Shown here one piece after another: positions 26,887-34,617 of a stretch of DNA of 64,000 bases. A program made the translations under genes and the position numbers. Source of the stretch: an uncultured Lachnospiraceae bacterium (GTDB lineage Bacteria > Bacillota > Clostridia > Lachnospirales > Lachnospiraceae); assembly GCA_910579935.1 (NCBI GenBank), contig CAJTVQ010000006.1:68304-132303 (forward strand). Reading direction: 5' to 3'. The notes below the pieces were generated by a model. The model was given only the letters and a program-made list of their open reading frames with translations, searched no databases and was not told the DNA's origin. Position 1 is the stretch's first letter; each line of letters begins with the position of its first letter.

Positions 26887-27501
26887 ATGGTTATTGAAAT
26901 GATAAAGACGATTATTTTTGACATTGGCAATGTACTTACAGGATTTGAATGGAAAGCTTATTTTCAGAGATTCGGTTATTCGAAGGAGGTACTTGACAGA
27001 ATCGCCAGGGCGACGGTGGGGAGCAGGGAGTGGTCTGAGTATGACAGGGGCGTCCTGACGGATGAGGAAGTTTTGGATGCGTTTGTACAAAACGACCCGG
27101 GGATTGAGAAGGAACTCCGGGAATCTTTGAGTAACATTAACGGGATGCTGGTAAGATATGACTATGCGGTGCCGTGGGTAAAGGAGCTGAAGCAGAAAGG
27201 ATATCAGGTGCTGGTATTATCCAATTTTGCCCATCGGGCGCATCAGGACTGTAAGGATGTGCTGGAATTTCTGGACTATGTGGATGGGGGAATTCTTTCC
27301 TATCAGGAGAAAACCATTAAACCGGAGCCGGAAATCTACAGGCGGCTGCTGGAACGGTATCATCTTGTGCCGGAAGAATGTGTATTTCTGGATGATTTGG
27401 AAGCCAATCTTGCGGCGGCAGCACAGTTCGGGATAAAGATCATCCATTTTACGGACAGGGACAGCGCCGTGGAGGAGATGAAGAAACTGGGGATAGAGTG
27501 A
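26887..27501 (+). CDS. HAD-superfamily hydrolase, subfamily IA
   Basis: A 204-residue HAD phosphatase. Motif I is IIFDIGNVL (residues 9-17), motif II is VLVLSNF (about 108-114), motif III Lys is in KTIKPEPEIYRRLL, and motif IV is CVFLDDLEANLAAA. The DxGNV form of motif I places it with YihX-like sugar-phosphate or nucleotide phosphatases. The substrate is not predictable. It lies on the same strand 80 bases after the LysR-type gene. ATG 26899 is an alternative start. Confidence 0.88.
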   Translation: MVIEMIKTIIFDIGNVLTGFEWKAYFQRFGYSKEVLDRIARATVGSREWSEYDRGVLTDEEVLDAFVQNDPGIEKELRESLSNINGMLVRYDYAVPWVKELKQKGYQVLVLSNFAHRAHQDCKDVLEFLDYVDGGILSYQEKTIKPEPEIYRRLLERYHLVPEECVFLDDLEANLAAAAQFGIKIIHFTDRDSAVEEMKKLGIE

Positions 27502-27513
27502 CAGGCGGTTTCG

Positions 27514-27777
27514 TTATTTTTCATTGCTGCCGTCTTTTTCCTGTCCTGTCTGAAAAAGGTCTATGGAGGCCATGGTGTGTTTCTCCCTGATTTTACCGTA
27601 CAGCCATATATAAATCCATAACAGGATGGGAAGAAAGACCATGGCGGCAAGGCAGGCGAGGAACAGGGAATCGGAACCGGGAAAGTCCAAAAGTCCGATC
27701 ACGAAGGTGACAGCGGATAAGGCTAAAAGGACAATAATGCAGATCCATGCGGCTATTTGTTTTGGTTTGATTTTCAT
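27514..27777 (-). CDS. small two-helix membrane protein
   Basis: An 87-residue protein from ATG 27777, which has GGAG at good spacing (the open frame continues upstream but without a start signal). Two membrane segments, about 8-29 and 36-58, are followed by a charged tail ending EKDGSNEK. It converges with the HAD gene. No family was recognised. Confidence 0.55.
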   Translation of the reverse strand: MKIKPKQIAAWICIIVLLALSAVTFVIGLLDFPGSDSLFLACLAAMVFLPILLWIYIWLYGKIREKHTMASIDLFQTGQEKDGSNEK

Positions 27778-27886
27778 ATGACTCCATTTCCGGACGAATG
27801 CTTTATGCCCGATGGATGAGTTGTTTATAAGTGCGGGGTGGCATAAAGCATTTATCCTGTTCAGATTATGTTCTGTTTTATGTATA

Positions 27887-28342
27887 TTAGTCCTGCTCTT
27901 TTGCAAGCGTATAAATTTCGGCAATATGTTCGGATCTTTCCGGAAAATGATTTTTTAAATACATTAAATACTGCAGGGCGCTTCCTTCATATGGGTGTGC
28001 ATCGCCCAACAGTCCCACTTCATAGCAGTTGCGGATGACATTGATGATGCAGTTTTCCGTATGGTCTTCTTTGCAGTCTTTGCATTCTTTCAAAATATGT
28101 GCGATTGCAGTTTCCAGCTCCAGTTCATCGAATACTTTAAAATCCATGGTCGGAATATGTTCCGTACCGTTTGGAACTTCTTTTTTCGGGTCCATTTGAT
28201 AATTAAGGATGCATTGCCTTGCATAACCTATCGTACATGCCGCCCCCTGACACTGGCCGCATGCCGCTTCGCTTCTGCAGCAATGTTCCAAATCATTTGC
28301 AACCAATTCGGCGTTTAATCCTTTCTTATGTGCCTCTGCCAT
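27887..28342 (-). CDS. conserved Cys-rich cytosolic protein of unknown function
   Basis: A 151-residue soluble protein with 11 cysteines clustered as CC, CGQC, C and C (residues 21-45), then CKDC and C-terminal singles. The spacing suggests a metal or Fe-S site, or redox pairs. GGAGG precedes ATG 28342. It looks like a conserved protein of Lachnospiraceae, from memory and with no named domain. The gene upstream on the opposite strand encodes an Spx/ArsC-like protein, but no shared function is shown. Confidence 0.65.
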   Translation of the reverse strand: MAEAHKKGLNAELVANDLEHCCRSEAACGQCQGAACTIGYARQCILNYQMDPKKEVPNGTEHIPTMDFKVFDELELETAIAHILKECKDCKEDHTENCIINVIRNCYEVGLLGDAHPYEGSALQYLMYLKNHFPERSEHIAEIYTLAKEQD

Positions 28343-28583
28343 ATGCTAGATACCTCCGGTTACTCTTTTTTGTATCGAATATCCCGCCCCGGGGCAGTCT
28401 GATTTAACGCGCCGCTGTCTGCGGAGGGATATTTGACTTGACACAGTATATCATATAGGAAGTTGGTTGGCTATATCAATTTTAAAAATATATGCATAAC
28501 TTGTAAAAAAGCGGCTTAAAACACAAGGCCATTGACTGATGGCCATGAACGTGGCAGGAACATGGGCGGAATTTAAACGCTGA

Positions 28584-28612
28584 TTGTAAAATAAAAACGA
28601 TTTTGCTATAAT
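28584..28612 (+). promoter_or_regulatory. promoter of the Spx/ArsC-like gene
   Basis: TTGTAA (28584-28589), a 17-base spacer and TATAAT (28607-28612). A leader of about 90 bases follows. The gap 28343-28583 holds nothing else that I could recognise. Confidence 0.7.
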
Positions 28613-28708
28613 ATGATTCGGACGATGCTGTTGACTCATGCATCATGATATGGATGACTCAATAGTTTGGCAAAATGTTATTTTGATGGAAAAACAGAGA
28701 GGAGTGAG

Positions 28709-29062
28709 ATGATGTTATTTATACAATATCCCAGGTGCTCCACCTGCCAGAAGGCTAAAAAGTGGCTGGATGCACATACTATGAAATATGCAGACCGTCA
28801 TATCGTGGAAGAGAATCCTTCTTATGAAGAATTAAAGGAGTGGTACGGAAAAAGCGGGCTGCCGCTGAAGAGATTTTTTAATACAAGCGGATTACTGTAC
28901 AAAGATATGCAGTTGAAGGACAAGTTACCCGCCATGAGTGAGGAAGAGCAGTTAAAGCTTCTCGCAACGAACGGAATGCTTGTAAAGCGGCCGCTTCTTG
29001 TAGATGATAACAGGATACTTGTGGGATTTAAGGAAACGGAGTGGGAAGCGCGGCTTTTATGA
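28709..29062 (+). CDS. arsenate reductase/Spx-like thioredoxin-fold protein
   Basis: A 117-residue ArsC/Spx-family protein. The N-terminal beta strand LFIQYPRCSTCQKAKKWLD carries a CxxC pair (CSTC). KRFFNTSGLLYKDMQLKDKL and LVKRPLLVDDNRILVGFKETEWE are hallmarks of the family. Members are either glutaredoxin-linked arsenate reductases or, in Firmicutes, often Spx/MgsR-like RNA-polymerase-binding regulators. There is no ars operon here. ATG 28709 has a GGAG site; the next codon is also ATG. Confidence 0.85.
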   Translation: MMLFIQYPRCSTCQKAKKWLDAHTMKYADRHIVEENPSYEELKEWYGKSGLPLKRFFNTSGLLYKDMQLKDKLPAMSEEEQLKLLATNGMLVKRPLLVDDNRILVGFKETEWEARLL

Positions 29063-29094
29063 TCACTCCGTCTGCGGGGAATGAAGGAGTTGTT

Positions 29095-29757
29095 ATGCGT
29101 ATTTTAATTGTGGAGGATGACAGGGCGCTGAATAACGGAATTGCGCTGTCCTTTGGTTCAGAGCAGACGGTATCGGCTTATACGCTGAAAGAAGCGCGTG
29201 CCATGCTGGACGGGGCGGTGGATTTGGTGATACTGGATATAAATCTGCCCGACGGGAGCGGACTGGACTTTTGCAGGGAGGTGCGGCGGACGAGCCGTGT
29301 GCCGATTATTTTCCTTACCGCAAACGATATGGAGATTGATATCGTCACGGGTTTGGAGACAGGGGCGGACGATTATCTGACCAAGCCTTTTTCCCTTGCG
29401 GTGCTGAGGGCGAGGGTGAATGCCGTGATGAGGAGAAAACTGCCGGAGGGGGATGTCTTTTGTCAGGACGGCCTCCGGTTGGATTTTGAGGCGATGGATT
29501 TTCAGGAGAACGGAAAACAGGTGGAACTGAGTAAGACGGAACAGAAGCTTTTGAAATTATTGGTAAAAAATCGGGGGATGACGCTTTCGAGGGAAACGCT
29601 CATTGACCGCATCTGGTCAGGGGAGGCGGAATTTGTGGAAGGAAATGCGCTTTCCGTAACGGTGAAGCGGCTGCGGGAGAAATTACCGTCGGCTCCGGTG
29701 AAGACGGTGTACGGCATCGGCTATGTGTGGGAAAGGGGTGGAAAGCATGGGGATTGA
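29095..29757 (+). CDS. OmpR-family response regulator
   Basis: A 220-residue regulator. The receiver domain has acidic pocket EDD (residues 7-9), phospho-acceptor Asp in LVILDINLPDGSG (about 51), and KPF near 99. A winged-helix DNA-binding domain follows, with GYVWERGGKHGD at the end. ATG 29095 follows AAGGAG. It overlaps the sensor kinase gene by 11 bases. In this arrangement the regulator normally controls the adjacent ABC exporter genes. Confidence 0.92.
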   Translation: MRILIVEDDRALNNGIALSFGSEQTVSAYTLKEARAMLDGAVDLVILDINLPDGSGLDFCREVRRTSRVPIIFLTANDMEIDIVTGLETGADDYLTKPFSLAVLRARVNAVMRRKLPEGDVFCQDGLRLDFEAMDFQENGKQVELSKTEQKLLKLLVKNRGMTLSRETLIDRIWSGEAEFVEGNALSVTVKRLREKLPSAPVKTVYGIGYVWERGGKHGD

Positions 29758-30769
29758 CAGTGCTGCGGGACTGACCGCGCTGACGGCCGTTAACGAATTG
29801 TTCATAAGCAGGCACACGGATACAGTGGTGTTTGCTTTTTTATTTGCAGCTGCCGTATTGTCTGGGATTGCCGCCGCAGTCATGTATGTGCGGACGGCAA
29901 AGATATTAAAGCGCCTGGATGAAATGCTGGAGGGCGCCATCTGTCATACGTTTACGGAGTATGATTTTACGGAAACGAAGTTGTCCCGTCTGGAGTCCAA
30001 AATGTACCGGTTTTTGAGTGCGGAAAAAACCGTACGAAAGCAGCGGGAGGAGGAAAAGAACGGGGTAAAAGCGCTGGTCAGCGATATTTCCCATCAGACC
30101 AAATTGCCGGTTTCCAATATTCTGCTGTATACGCAGCTTTTGAAGGAACGGGAGGAACTGGACGATTCGCTGCGGGGGATACTTTGCCAGATTGAGAGTC
30201 AGGCGGAAAAGCTGGCGTTTCTCATTTCGTCGCTGGTGAAGACTTCCCGGCTGGAAAACGGAATCGTGGCGGTCAGACAGAAGGAAAACAGCATCCGGCA
30301 GCTTGTGGAAGGACTGGACGGTACGGCGGCCAAACAGAAAGGACTTTTGTTTACGGTGGAGGAGATTCCTGACTGCATGGCGCTGTTTGACAGGAAGTGG
30401 ACGGAAGAAGCGCTGGGTAATATCCTGGATAACGCGGTGAAATATACGCCGGAGGGCGGTTCGGTCAGGATATCGGCAAAAGAATATGAAATGTTTGTGC
30501 GTATAGAGATTGCGGATACGGGAATCGGGATACGGGAGGAGGAAACGGCAGAAATTTTCCGGCGTTTTTACCGTTCCCCGGAGGTTGGCGATGAGAAGGG
30601 TGTGGGTATCGGACTTTATCTGGCGCGGGAGATCATTACAAAAGAAGGCGGGTATCTCAAGGTGGATTCCAAACCAGGGGAAGGGTCTGTGTTTTCCGTT
30701 TTTCTGCAAAAGACGGCAAATCTTTCAATACTGAAAGATTTCGGAAAGAATCCGGAAAGATTCGTATGA
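29747..30769 (+). CDS. sensor histidine kinase
   Basis: A 340-residue kinase. Only one clear membrane helix, about residues 25-48, and almost no outside domain are visible. This resembles intramembrane-sensing kinases that depend on the partner transporter for input. H-box ISHQTKLPVSNILLY, N-box NILDNAVKYTPEGG, and G-boxes ADTGIGI and GVGIGLYLAREI are intact. ATG 29747 overlaps the regulator gene and has AAAGGGGTGG upstream. An ABC exporter follows after about 120 bases. Confidence 0.9.
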   Translation: MGIDSAAGLTALTAVNELFISRHTDTVVFAFLFAAAVLSGIAAAVMYVRTAKILKRLDEMLEGAICHTFTEYDFTETKLSRLESKMYRFLSAEKTVRKQREEEKNGVKALVSDISHQTKLPVSNILLYTQLLKEREELDDSLRGILCQIESQAEKLAFLISSLVKTSRLENGIVAVRQKENSIRQLVEGLDGTAAKQKGLLFTVEEIPDCMALFDRKWTEEALGNILDNAVKYTPEGGSVRISAKEYEMFVRIEIADTGIGIREEETAEIFRRFYRSPEVGDEKGVGIGLYLAREIITKEGGYLKVDSKPGEGSVFSVFLQKTANLSILKDFGKNPERFV

Positions 30770-30889
30770 TAGGATAGTGTGTGCAAGCGGTGGAATACAC
30801 ACCGGGTGAAAGAGCGCACACTATTTTTGTACGGAAAAAGGTGTGTGGCTATAGGTATGGAACAAACAGGAAGGAGCAGGAATCACAGG

Positions 30890-31576
30890 ATGGATATTTT
30901 GCGGACAACAGATCTGAAAAAGTATTACGGGAAGGATGAAACAACGGTAAAAGCGCTTGACGGCGTGGATTTATCGGTGTCAGACGGGGAATTTGCAGCG
31001 ATCGTGGGAACGTCGGGGAGCGGGAAATCCACGCTTCTGCATATGCTGGGCGGACTGGACCGTCCTACGGGCGGGAAAGTGGAAGTAGGGGGAAAAGATA
31101 TTTTTGCCCTGAAGGATGATGAACTGACTATTTTCCGGAGGAGAAAAATCGGTTTTATTTTTCAAAGTTATAATCTCGTTCCGGTACTGAATGTGTATGA
31201 AAATATTGTGCTGCCCATAGAACTGGACGGCAACCAGGTGGATCAGGAGCATATCGGGCTGATTTTGGAGACTCTGGGGCTTGCGGAAAAGACGGACAGA
31301 CTGCCGAACCAGCTTTCGGGAGGACAGCAGCAGCGGGTGGCGATTGCACGGGCGCTGGCATCGAAGCCTGCCATTATCCTGGCGGATGAACCCACGGGAA
31401 ATCTGGACAGCCGGACCAGTCTGGATGTAATGGGGCTTTTAAAGGTAACAGGAGAACGGTTTGCCCAGACAATCGTGATGATCACCCACAATGAGGAGAT
31501 TGCACAGATGGCAGACAGAATTATCCGTATCGAGGACGGAAGAATCGTAGGTGAGCGGCATGCATCAGGTAAATAG
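30890..31576 (+). CDS. ABC exporter ATPase (MacB/LolD type)
   Basis: A 228-residue ATPase with GTSGSGKST Walker A, LSGGQQQRVAIARAL signature, ILADEPTGNLDS Walker B and THNEE switch. This is the LolD/MacB/BceA type that pairs with FtsX-like permeases. ATG 30890 gives the typical MDILRTTDLKKYYG start; ATG 30857 is also possible. It overlaps the permease gene. Likely roles are antimicrobial-peptide detoxification or lipoprotein/peptide release. Confidence 0.9.
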   Translation: MDILRTTDLKKYYGKDETTVKALDGVDLSVSDGEFAAIVGTSGSGKSTLLHMLGGLDRPTGGKVEVGGKDIFALKDDELTIFRRRKIGFIFQSYNLVPVLNVYENIVLPIELDGNQVDQEHIGLILETLGLAEKTDRLPNQLSGGQQQRVAIARALASKPAIILADEPTGNLDSRTSLDVMGLLKVTGERFAQTIVMITHNEEIAQMADRIIRIEDGRIVGERHASGK

Positions 31577-34106
31577 TAAAAAAACAGTGCGGAAACTGGC
31601 AGGCCGGAGTTTCCGTGCAGACAGGACGAGGAATACCATTGCGGCGGCAGCGATCGCGCTTACTACCGTGCTTTTTACGACGTTTTTTACCGTGGGCAGC
31701 GGTCTGGTCGAAAATATCCAGAAGCAGAATATGCGGATGGCGGGCGGTGATGGCATGGGAGTGTTTAAATATATTACGGATGAAGAATATGAACGGCTCA
31801 AAGATCATACATTGATCGAAGAAATTTCATACAACAGAATCCTGTGCGAAAAGATAGGGAATGAAGCCCTGATAAAACGCCGCGGTGAATTGTATTATAT
31901 GGATGATGTGGGAATCCGGCTGGGATTTGCGGAGCCGGTGGAAGGGCATAAACCAGTGGAAGCAAACGAAATCATGATGGATACCAAAGCCATTCAGCTA
32001 TTCGGTATGGAGCGGGAAATCGGTGCACCCGTGACGCTGGAACTGGTGGTGCACGGGGAAACGGTGGAGAGGGATTTTGTACTGTCCGGCTGGTGGGAAG
32101 CGGATCCGGCATTTAATGTGTCCCTGATGATCACTTCGCGGGCCTATGTGGAGGAGCATATAGAGGAGCTGTACAACAGCTATAAGGAGGATGGAAATCT
32201 GACAGGCGTCATCAACAGCTATGTGATGTTTCAAAATTCCATGAATCTGGAAAAGAAAGTGGAGCGCATCATTACCGAAAGCGGTTATTCCACAAAAGAA
32301 GGGGATGCGGACTTTATCGAAAATAATATCAACTGGGCTTATTTATCTGCGGGATTTGATCTGGATCTGCCTACGGTGGCGGGAGTGGCGGCTGCCCTGC
32401 TTTTGGTTATGTTTACGGGATACCTGATCATTTTTAATATTTTTCAGATTTCCGTTTTACGGGATATCCGTTTTTATGGGCTGCTAAAGACGATAGGCAC
32501 GACCGGAAAACAGATTAAGAGAATCATCCGCTATCAGGCGTTTTTGTTATCCTGCTTCGGGATTCCGGCCGGAATGGCGGTGGGATATGTCCTGGGCAGC
32601 GGGCTGGTTCCGGCTTTTATGAAATTCAGCAGCATTTACAGGGGTAACTATGTCAAAGTAAGTGTTAATCCGTGGATTTTTATCGGCAGCATGTTATTTG
32701 CACTGGCGACTGTTTTTCTCAGCGCTGCCAGACCGGGGCGGATGGCGGCGAAGGTTTCTCCGGTGGAGGCAGTGACCTATACGGATCAGGCGGAGGTGAA
32801 GAAGAAACGCCGTAAGTCCCGAAAAGGCGCCAAAATTGCAGGCATGGCGGCGGCAAATCTGGGAAGGAATAAAAAACGGACGGTATTGGTGGTAGTGTCG
32901 ATGGCATTGAGCCTTGTACTGTTCAATACGGTTTACACATTAAGTATTGGCTTTGACATGGATAAATTTTTATCCGTTTTTGTGGATACGGATTTCCTTA
33001 TTGCACATGCGGATTATTTTAACTATCAGTACCGGGGAGCGGAAAATGCCCTGTCGGAATCCATGATCGAAGCGGTGGAGGAACAGGCGGGATTTGAGGA
33101 AGGCGGACGTCTGTATTCCAATCAGCGGGATGCGGAGACGTTCCGCGTGGAAGCGGAAGGAACGGGTGCACATGATTTAAAGGATGGTAACGGAAATGTA
33201 TTCTGCGGTCTGTACGGGCTGGAAGACCTTCCTTTGGAACGGCTGCAGGTTTTAGAGGGGGAAATTGATATGGAGAAACTGAAGACGGGCCGTTATATTT
33301 TGGAAGGTGTCCAACTGGACGATTACCAGTCGCCGGAGTGGGAAACTTCCCATTACCAGATCGGGGATACCGTGGTTCTTCATAATTATAAAGGGGACGG
33401 GGATTCGCCGGAGGAAAATGAGTATATGACCTATGAATTTGAAGTTATGGCAAAAGTGGCGGTTAAATACTATACCAATTCAGGGGGAATATATGAAAGC
33501 TATTCTTTTTATCTTCCGGCGGAAGTTTACCGGGGGATGGCAAGGAATGCAGGCGTGATGAGCTATGCCTACAATGTAAAAGACGGGGACGAAGCGTCAA
33601 TGGAAGCTTTTTTGGAGAATTACACGGAACGTACGGAGCCGGTGATGAATTACAGTTCCAAGATAAGCAGGGAAGCGGAGTTTGAAGGGATGCGCAATAT
33701 GGTGCTGTTAGTCGGCGGTGCGCTGAGCCTGGTGATCGGATTGATCGGTATTCTGAATTTTATTAATTCCGTACTGACCAGTATTCTGACACGGAAGCGG
33801 GAATTTGCCATGCTGCAGTCCATCGGCATGACGACGGGGCAGCTTCGGAATATGCTGGTACTGGAGGGATTGTATTATACGGTGGCAGCAGGAGTGTTTT
33901 CGCTGATACTCGGAGTACTTATGTCCTTTGTCATTGTACGCGGTCTGGGAGAGAGTTTGTGGTTTTTCTCGTACCGGTTTACGATGCTGCCGCTCTGCAG
34001 TGCGGTTCCGGTTCTGCTGGCGGCAGGGAGCGGATTGCCGGTGCTGGTGCTTAAGGCGGTGGAAAGGCAGAGCATTGTGGAGAGGCTTCGGGAGATGGAA
34101 GGGTAG
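31560..34106 (+). CDS. FtsX-type ABC exporter permease
   Basis: An 848-residue permease with two FtsX/MacB domains. TM1 is at about residues 25-47, a large outside domain follows, and three TMs lie near 280-400. There is a second basic cytoplasmic linker and TM near 445 (RTVLVVVSMALSLVLFNTVYTL). A second outside domain covers 460-700, and the last three TMs are near 710-840. The final helical region has LTRKREFAMLQSIGMTTGQLRNML, the conserved FtsX coupling motif. With the ATPase, kinase and regulator upstream it forms a stress-response module. ATG 31560 is preferred over GTG 31551. The substrate is unknown. Confidence 0.88.
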   Translation: MHQVNSKKTVRKLAGRSFRADRTRNTIAAAAIALTTVLFTTFFTVGSGLVENIQKQNMRMAGGDGMGVFKYITDEEYERLKDHTLIEEISYNRILCEKIGNEALIKRRGELYYMDDVGIRLGFAEPVEGHKPVEANEIMMDTKAIQLFGMEREIGAPVTLELVVHGETVERDFVLSGWWEADPAFNVSLMITSRAYVEEHIEELYNSYKEDGNLTGVINSYVMFQNSMNLEKKVERIITESGYSTKEGDADFIENNINWAYLSAGFDLDLPTVAGVAAALLLVMFTGYLIIFNIFQISVLRDIRFYGLLKTIGTTGKQIKRIIRYQAFLLSCFGIPAGMAVGYVLGSGLVPAFMKFSSIYRGNYVKVSVNPWIFIGSMLFALATVFLSAARPGRMAAKVSPVEAVTYTDQAEVKKKRRKSRKGAKIAGMAAANLGRNKKRTVLVVVSMALSLVLFNTVYTLSIGFDMDKFLSVFVDTDFLIAHADYFNYQYRGAENALSESMIEAVEEQAGFEEGGRLYSNQRDAETFRVEAEGTGAHDLKDGNGNVFCGLYGLEDLPLERLQVLEGEIDMEKLKTGRYILEGVQLDDYQSPEWETSHYQIGDTVVLHNYKGDGDSPEENEYMTYEFEVMAKVAVKYYTNSGGIYESYSFYLPAEVYRGMARNAGVMSYAYNVKDGDEASMEAFLENYTERTEPVMNYSSKISREAEFEGMRNMVLLVGGALSLVIGLIGILNFINSVLTSILTRKREFAMLQSIGMTTGQLRNMLVLEGLYYTVAAGVFSLILGVLMSFVIVRGLGESLWFFSYRFTMLPLCSAVPVLLAAGSGLPVLVLKAVERQSIVERLREMEG

Positions 34107-34270
34107 TATTTGGGGGTTTTAGAGGGGCGGCGTCCCGCCGCCGCGTAATCCCCTGGGACGGGGCTGGATATCTCTAAAGAATAAAAGTTGAAGGTGGCTG
34201 ATATAGAAGTCCTGCAATGAGAGGATGGACAGGTTTGTGGAACGGATGGCAAAAAGAGCTGGTTCGACAT

Positions 34271-34437
34271 GTTAAATTTATAAAAGTTTTGAGACAAAAA
34301 ATTCGATAGAGTTTACAAAGAAAAACCAGTCTGTTACATATTTAGTACTGGATATGGATGATGGGGTTTTGACTGGATATTTCACGATAGCATTAAAACC
34401 ATTAACAGTACGGGACGAAACGGTAAGCAACTGTTAA
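34271..34437 (+). pseudogene. remnant of a GNAT-type acetyltransferase
   Basis: One frame reads SIEFTKKNQSVTYLVLDMDD followed by GVLTGYFTIALKPLTVR, which resembles the N-terminal part of GNAT acetyltransferases found on mobile elements of Clostridia. A preceding piece (KFIKVLRQK) is in another frame. The reading stops at 34437, where MITE family B sequence begins (34426). This is a truncated, frameshifted relic. The rest of the 34107-34617 gap holds a GC-rich imperfect hairpin near 34120-34160 and no other gene that I can support. Confidence 0.5.
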
Positions 34438-34480
34438 GAAATAAATCTTTACATTTGACTTGTCTGAGTCCGCAAATGCC
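34426..34480. repeat. MITE-like family B, left-end fragment
   Basis: About 55 bases match the left part of the complete copy at 24113, from AACTGTTAAGAAATAAATC through CCGCAAATGCC, then the similarity stops. It truncates the GNAT remnant. Confidence 0.8.
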
Positions 34481-34617
34481 GCGAGGATCAATGTGGGCAT
34501 TGCCTAAAAAGAGAAAATCATACCGGATACAGTAGCAAAAGAAGCCTTTCCATGATACACTTACTTTAAGATACTGTTCTAAAGAGAGATTTAACGGTCG
34601 GAAAGGAAAGACAGGCT

